Shown: piece by piece, positions 53,301-60,000 of the stretch
Position numbering within the stretch: position 1 is the first letter of the stretch
Layout: every line of letters begins with the position of its first letter
Source: Lineus longissimus
Lineage: Eukaryota > Nemertea > Pilidiophora > Heteronemertea > Lineidae
Direction of reading: 5' to 3'
Length of the DNA stretch: 60,000 bases
NCBI RefSeq assembly: GCF_910592395.1
Contig: NC_088308.1
Span: 20,477,501 to 20,537,500, forward strand
Position numbers and translations under genes: made by a program
The notes under the pieces: model-generated
Databases searched by the model: none
What the model was told of the DNA's origin: nothing
The model's input: only the letters and a program-made list of their open reading frames with translations

Positions 53301-55463
53301 TTGCTGGCGGTCGAAATGCGGCGCCTTTTTATAAATATTTGCCGAAATTCTATATTTTCATCGAAATTCAAGAATCACCCTCGACATTACATGTAAACGC
53401 TGGGGCCTATTACGGATTGCGGTTTATTTTTTATTCGATAAGGTAAAAATATTATCCCAAAACGTGGTCACTGCATTCTTTCAACATGTTCGCTTCGTGG
53501 CAGTGGAAAAAAATGTCCCAATAGAAGTACATTAGTACATGTAATCACTAAAAATAGAAGCTGTTATAGAATACTTCACAAATTATCTTGGCATTGGCCT
53601 ACATGAAAAATATCTGTGAAATGTTGGAACCGATTGATATAGCTCAGGTCGGCACTCCTTCAACACTCTCCAAGCAGACAATGAACATGTAGGCTACCCC
53701 AGTGAATTTGTAAAAGCAACGTTGGTAAGTGCCGATGAACAATACACAGCACGGAGTCTGTCTTCTTTTGGTAGGAAAAATGCCTAGGAACATGATGCCC
53801 TTTATGTTTTGGAAGAGTCAAAACGTCGTACAAATTTCACTGCTTAATTATTTACTGGCGTCAACCAGGCCTACATGTTTTAATTTGACCCACCCCGCAT
53901 TTAACGGCAAAGATATAACACTTGATTGTGTAATCTATTAAGTAACCGCTCCTCAATTATTGCCATAGTTCGAGCGACTAAGTGTATCGATGAAACAATA
54001 AAGACATTTAAAAGTCAAATAAATAACATTAGTTTAATTCATAACATTCTCTCTGTCGGCTTGTTATTCAAGAGGTTATGATCTTTTCAGGCTTCCACTA
54101 TATAAAAAACAACATGTCGAATGATATAAGCGACATGTGCATGTACTTCCTATAACAACAATCCAAAGAAATGTAATCCTTTGTGGTCCTACTGTATCTG
54201 ATCATAAATACACATTGTACGAATACCAAAAATACTAAGGCTACATGTATCTCCCCTATAAATGATTACACCTTATTTCTTAAATAAAAAAGAAACAGCA
54301 CTCCTTATTTTGATATAATCGTCCTTGACATTGTATTTGTATTAGTACCTAGCCACAATACTCCATCAATCCACGTGCATTTCTTGTCCAGCAAATTGTA
54401 CTTCTCCATATCCAGTCACTTCTTGTCGTCAAGATACCAGCAACCTATTTTTGTAATGGTTACGTACAGAAATCACAGACCCCGCTCCTAGATCGTTTAG
54501 TCAAACGTGCTTGTCTATAATTTAGGGCTCAACCAAAACTCCGAAATTATGCGAAATATTTGACAATACCTGACCACAAAGACCGGACGGAAAAAAAATA
54601 TCGGGAGAGAAAGGTTGAAGACCTGATCTCTATATACAATATACAAAGCGTAGTGTCCGTAGCATTCGAGGATAATGGAGCACCGCCAGAACAAAATCAG
54701 AACTATTATTAACACGAATTCCCGTTCTGTGACACTGCCAGTTTCGAAAATGCGACATAATACAAATATAACATTCGAAAAAACGTCCAGGATATACCAA
54801 ACTGAGTGAAAATCATTCGTGTGAAATATGAAAACGGATCTGTCCCAGTTTCTCCATTGCTGTTGTCATTTCATTCATCATTATCTAACATGATTAACAT
54901 ATCTACAGGTAAAAGAATGGGCGGCTGGGGACAACGGGTGTGGACTCGCAAGATGGCCGCCAACAGCCATTTTCCTTGGTAACTGCTTTGTTTACGAGGT
55001 GTTTTTCATCGCAGTCTCAGATTTGATCGGTAAATACGGATATTGTAGGTGAATTACGCAGTTAGAAATGGTAGAATACTTGAAAGTGAAAATTAGGCAA
55101 ACCCCAATTGGTAAATGCATAAACACGAATAACAAAATTATCGAAGGTGATTAGACTAAAATTAATGAGAAAAAAACCTCGTAAGTGTCAATATGCAGAA
55201 CATCATTTTGTAAAAATACCGGCCGCTATCGCTTTTTGTTCTTTGACTTGATACAAAACAGTACTTTTATTTATGATGCTTCAGTTGAAAGATGAATCAA
55301 GACCCCGTGTGCCTAGGTAGTATAGTGTGACCGGGTAGGCCTAGGCCATGAACATTTCCCGTGAGCAACGCCAAAGATGAAAGCCAAGATTGCTGTCCCG
55401 TTACGTGTCCATTACATACATGTCAACATTCCGATAGAATAATATCATAGTTTAAAGGAAACA
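50337..55463. other. Long stretch without a supported gene
   Basis: Holds the inverted repeat GGTCGATGAC / GTCATCGACC at about 51013-51088, an 18-bp palindrome at 52259 and a GC-richer patch at 52500-52620 with several short inverted repeats. Only short frames otherwise. Confidence 0.35.
52259..52276. repeat. Perfect 18-bp palindrome
   Basis: TGTTCATTTAAATGAACA is fully self-complementary. Confidence 0.75.
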
Positions 55464-55839
55464 TTTATCACTAACTATATATTTACTCTCGGAAATCGAT
55501 GAATGAATTGAAATGTAAGAGGAATATAATGAACGAAAAGGTTTGGTGGTGATAGTAGTAGCCGAAATATGTCCATTCAACAACACCAACTACATGTAGC
55601 ACCCCATGGCCACAAGCATTTCGAAAGATAACCGTAAAAAAGTTATTCACTGAGGTATGATATTGGTGTGAATGGATGTGTGTCAACATTGGCTCAATTG
55701 GAAGATTTATCACTAACTACATTACGATTCGCATGACGATGAATGAATTTAAATGTGAGAGAAATTAACAGAACAAGGCAGAGAGAACCCAGTAAAGGTT
55801 ATTCAATGAGGTGATAAATATTGGTGTGAATGGATTTTG
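55464..55839 (+). repeat. Tandem segmental duplication
   Basis: Copies at 55464-55680 and 55706-55839 share TTTATCACTAACTA, GATGAATGAATT.AAATGT, GGTTATTCA.TGAGGT and ATTGGTGTGAATGGAT in the same order. The first copy has about 90 bp more in the middle. Confidence 0.7.
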
Positions 55840-58800
55840 TTATCATGAACGAGCAACGATTGATACACAGGTGTCAGAGCTCGGATAGGCCTACACATCT
55901 CTGAGAATTCATTGGCCAACATGTATTGATAAACAAAAACAGAAATAAGTAACATGTCAAAACGAACGCACAAGGCCTTATGAATATAAATACTTTTTAA
56001 GTTACAGTTAATGCCTTTCCTTTCTACATGTACATCCCAGCTTCTGACTGTCGACACTCAGATGTCGGCGAGGATGTGGATATGTTGGCACTTGACACTC
56101 CTGCGACCTTCATTGGCAATGTGAACGTAATGAGACTCCCGAAAAGGGAATCTTCTGCACGATAAAATTGAGAGTACTTAAACAGAATATGATGACACCT
56201 CCACATCATAATCCAGGTTGGCATATCTGAACCATTTCCGGTCCGTCACATGGCCAACAAAGTCACCTGACAGCCAAGAAGGATCCCGTATACGTTTATC
56301 CAATACCCACATAGATCAACACTGACATGGTATGAAGCATTAGTTGACACCCCCGCGATATTGAGATCTGAATAATGATTAATTTTTTGGTAATAAAAAA
56401 GCGTGTTTTCATATAAGGGAAAGCCAAGGACAGGTGTACTAGGTAGGCCTATGTAACTGAGCCACTACCGGTTCGTAAGGCCAAGTAGGTTATAAGAATG
56501 CTTGGAACGAGACCTTCTGCCCACGTTCAAATTCCAAGCGTTCAAGAGGACTCAACCAAAAAAATCTGATCGGCCGGTAATGATATTGTGGGTATCGTAT
56601 CAAGGTGATTTCATGGCCGGAGTTGGCTGGTATATCAAATTGGCTACAACTAAGAAAATGTTTTCCAAGGTCGACTCATTTATCCTGGTCTACGTGAAGA
56701 TGGTTAGTTTTTCGTCATGATTTAGGCATGTGTATATAATTAGCCCCAGGTTTTTCTGACAGTAGCTACCACTTGGCGGGTACGTGAAAATGTTACCTCG
56801 TATCCGATTTGTAGGTCCCCGGTTGAATTGTTTTGAAAATTATGAAGGAAGAAATGCTCTTCAAACTTGGAGACGGGTAGCATCGTGGAGAGGGTCATAA
56901 TTTCCGCCACCGCATATGAGTTATTAGATAAACAGGGAACGATTTACAGGCCTATTTACCTATCACATCAAGTAGCATCTTCGCAGAGTATTCCTCCCAC
57001 TCATCAAAATGATAAAAAATATATTCCCATTCACCATCTGGTCTTGTTCAATATTCAACTCAGAAAAGAGCGCGTTTCATTCACATCGAGCCTCCACGGA
57101 ATAGTTGCGGTTAGGACTGATTCAGAGTTGGCGCCAAATTTGGTAGGGGCAGACGGTAGTGGCGAATGAGAAGGCTGACTCAACTCGGGCATCGGCACAA
57201 GGAGATATGTTTAAGACGTGAGCCAGGTCTGTGCATGCTATGATAATGAGGCAGGAACGTGTTCAAAACAATCTAAGTGGCATTGTATACACGTTCACAG
57301 CATTTTTTAGCGTTTTTCTACTTCCGGTTCTACTTGAAGGATTATAGGTTAATATTACCTTCGAGTATCAAATAACGAAATATTACCTGTCAAATAGACA
57401 ATTACTCTTACATCAATTAAGCAGCAATTAAGAACCTCACACGAGAAGGCCTGCTCAGTTTTTCATCAACCATAACTAAAGATATACAATAGTTTAGGTC
57501 TAATAACCTATACTAATCAGAAAAAAAATACACCTGGAACATCTCCGAGTGTCGTGCCTACCGTACTGTTGAATCATATGTCTTACAATGTGCATCTACC
57601 GCAAAATCTAAGGAATCAAATAAGCAGTAAGTTGATGTTTTAATACACAGTTTGCAGGATGTGGACGAAAACGAAAGCACTTACTGAAGACTAAAGTAAA
57701 TTCTCCAATCATAATCACAATTTAGTTCGGAATCCTCGTCAAAAGAACATTTCCAGTTGCAGAGAGAGACAGGCGTGGTTACTTCTCCCAATCATTGCAA
57801 AAAACAAAAAAGGAAACGCATTTGATGTGTTAACTGAATGAACACGTGGTGTGAAATATCTTGGTTGAATAAAACGAGTCAAATGTGGACGTATAAGTAT
57901 CCAAAAAATAAAACCGAAGACCACAATCGATCATCGAAGAGTCGACACCCTAGAGAAATCTCAACATCGTCAGCGGGGTTTAGTCGTCCCTAAGCAGATC
58001 TGAGGCTATATCGCCAATTAATGGTGATGTTCATTTTATTCCGAATCCACATTATCATCATCATCAAGATTTGAAAGTTGTGACACACGACACCCATAAA
58101 ACGCCGATAAAGGCCCCCTGGGCATAGTCATGATATTCTTGGAAGAGTGTTCAAGGTCGTGTTTGAATTTAACTAAGAAAAGGAATGTCATCGCCGTGCT
58201 CTCCTTTAGAAGGAGCTTCCGCGAGGTCAACTGATGGTCAGTGACCACCACACTGGATAGACGGAAATCATCTCACAAGAAAAATGCGTTTGAGGATTAA
58301 GAAATCACTCTACCACAGATCCGTCAGAGATCAATGAAACTCTTTATACATCGACATGTATATGGTGTCATCAATTAATTTTTAAAAAATGATGAATTAG
58401 TGCACTGGCGCCTCTAAGTCAGGTACTTTAGGGCAATTACACTGACTGTAATACATGTACACATGTATATCGTATATGGGAATCAAAATCACGGTAAGTT
58501 GAGAAGCTATTAACCCACTTATAGTTGGCACCAGTTGTGCAAGAGCTGATGGATTGTGCTGTGGATAGTAGGGAACAATTTTTCTGAACTCCATGCGCCC
58601 CTTTGGCCGCATCATTTCTAAAATACCTCAACAACATGAACAAATGCGACTTATTTGGGAAGGGGGGGGGGGGGTTGAGGGATGGGTCCCACAGGACGGA
58701 AATCATACTTAAGGAGATACAAGGCTAGTAAGTAACAGAACTGACTTCGTCATCGACCGTTACTAGGCGTAACAGGATGATCACCGGGATCACTAGAATT

Positions 58801-60000
58801 TTACGGTCTAGGTGACGCGTATGTAATCTGTAATATAATCCTTCTCATATGGCCCCCTATTAATTAATTAACTGTTAATGAATTAACGATTAGGGTTTTA
58901 TTAATTGATATTGAATATCAGTGAAATATGGCGGAACTGCGTAGTTGCACTGTTCGACTGGCAATGGGCAGCGAACAATAATTATTTGAGCGATCGCTTT
59001 CTTTTTGCCAATGATTTTTTTCGGATAAAAAATGTAGTTTATTTATCGAATCTGCGCGTGAAAATATTGTACATGTAGTTTACAGTATTGGGAAACTTGC
59101 CATAATTTTAACTACTTGCCAGATGTCATACATTTCTTGGTCAGAAGCCAATGCCATTTACAAGTGGGATGAGTGCTAACGGTTGGCCTGAATACACACT
59201 TACGCCACACAGAAATTATAAGCGTAATATATTTGCAGTATAGTTAATTCATCACCTTACATGTATGAATTTTAAATATTCCAATAAAACTTTTATGAAT
59301 TCATTTTTTTTATCTTGATAAAAAATTAAAACAGCGTACGATCTTCAATATTTCACTCTCTTTTCTAAATAATGCAGAAGACCCTTTGAAATGATTTTTT
59401 CGGTCACAACTCATTTTCTATCCAAAAACGGACACATGTGGCTATCTCATTTACGTATGTGTACAATTTGCGCTTTTGAGCCTGGCATTCTTGGATGAAA
59501 AAAGGGATTCACAAAAGATTTATATAGAGAGATATTTGAATGTAATACAACTTTTTAACAGGCCTGTACGTGTATACAGGCCTAAACACTTCGATAAAAC
59601 TGCCCACACAAAATATTTTATTCATGAAATCGTTTCAAAATGGCTCATAAATAGAGGCCTGTTGGCGATTTGCCGCAACAACAACACATGTTCAATTACA
59701 TTGTTGTTTATTTTTAGGCCTGCTTATATATATGCCATCTTTTTAAATAACCATGAGTCAGTTTTTGGCACAGGTCCTCCGCTATATAAAAAGTTATTGG
59801 CAAAATAATTATAAAAATCATTCGCCTCGTGCTACCTATTCAAAGCTAAGGCCCGCGTACACTGATATATAAACGTCCCTTGGGTTATGTCAAACACTGC
59901 CATCATATATATCATATCAAACCAAGTTTGCAAAGCGGGTTTTTTTAACATTATTACAGAGCAAATCCGATTTAAAAAAGTAAGATATAAACTGGAATTT
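55840..60000. other. No supported gene
   Basis: AT-rich. A G13 run is at about 58662-58674. Minus and plus frames of 60-110 codons have no convincing exon borders; the 59476-59808 frame opens at TTG. A TTAATTAATTAA-type palindromic patch is at about 58860-58880. Confidence 0.4.

Overview
This window looks like animal nuclear DNA, most likely from a marine invertebrate. It is AT-rich, has no long uninterrupted genes, and carries GT-AG bounded exon-sized open frames, minisatellites and a MITE-like element. The self-complementary words TACATGTA/GTACATGTAC and TAGGCCTA recur throughout; from general experience they are abundant in molluscs, echinoderms and hemichordates, but I cannot name the clade. 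I saw no tRNA, rRNA, CRISPR array or bacterial-style operon. All coding calls are hand-made exon models (open frame, splice sites, matching phase) without homology support, so confidences are low to moderate. Long reading frames that open at TTG, CTG or GTG were not accepted as starts.

The most coherent gene candidate lies on + from about 10.48 to 16.56 kb. It has a TATA box, an ATG exon, a large repeat-filled first intron, an N-glycosylatable segment, a hydrophobic membrane-spanning exon, a second hydrophobic exon and a serine-rich tail whose last codons are a TCA microsatellite. All six exons join in phase, and a seventh 27-nt exon also fits. Intron 1 (10.73-14.77 kb) holds two degenerate tandem-repeat arrays, with units near 168 and 150 bp.

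0-10 kb: a six-cysteine 36-residue frame (-), an exon with a hydrophobic C-terminal tail (-), a small exon with strong splice sites (-), and a cysteine-bearing terminal exon at 9.43-9.60 kb (+). 18-20.3 kb: a 148-bp MITE-like element and a weak retroelement-like patch. 24-28 kb: a minus-strand terminal exon with a polyadenylation signal, a CxxC/CxxC frame with a polyadenylation signal, and a serine-rich exon chain. 30-34 kb: an 11-codon-period minisatellite and a roughly 30-bp tandem repeat. 36-40 kb: a 75-codon minus frame behind back-to-back CCAAT boxes, a Pro/Thr-rich terminal exon and a 60-bp repeat.

42-46.3 kb is dominated by repeats carrying transcription-factor-like words: a 53-bp minisatellite with TAGGTCA in each unit, a GC-richer TGACCTC-rich stretch, and a roughly 73-bp repeat carrying TGACGT. 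47.4-50.4 kb holds minus-strand models, one with an in-frame stop that lies inside a possible 57-nt intron, plus an opposing + strand exon. 50.4-60 kb is mostly noncoding to my eye, with a tandem segmental duplication at 55.5-55.8 kb and short perfect palindromes.
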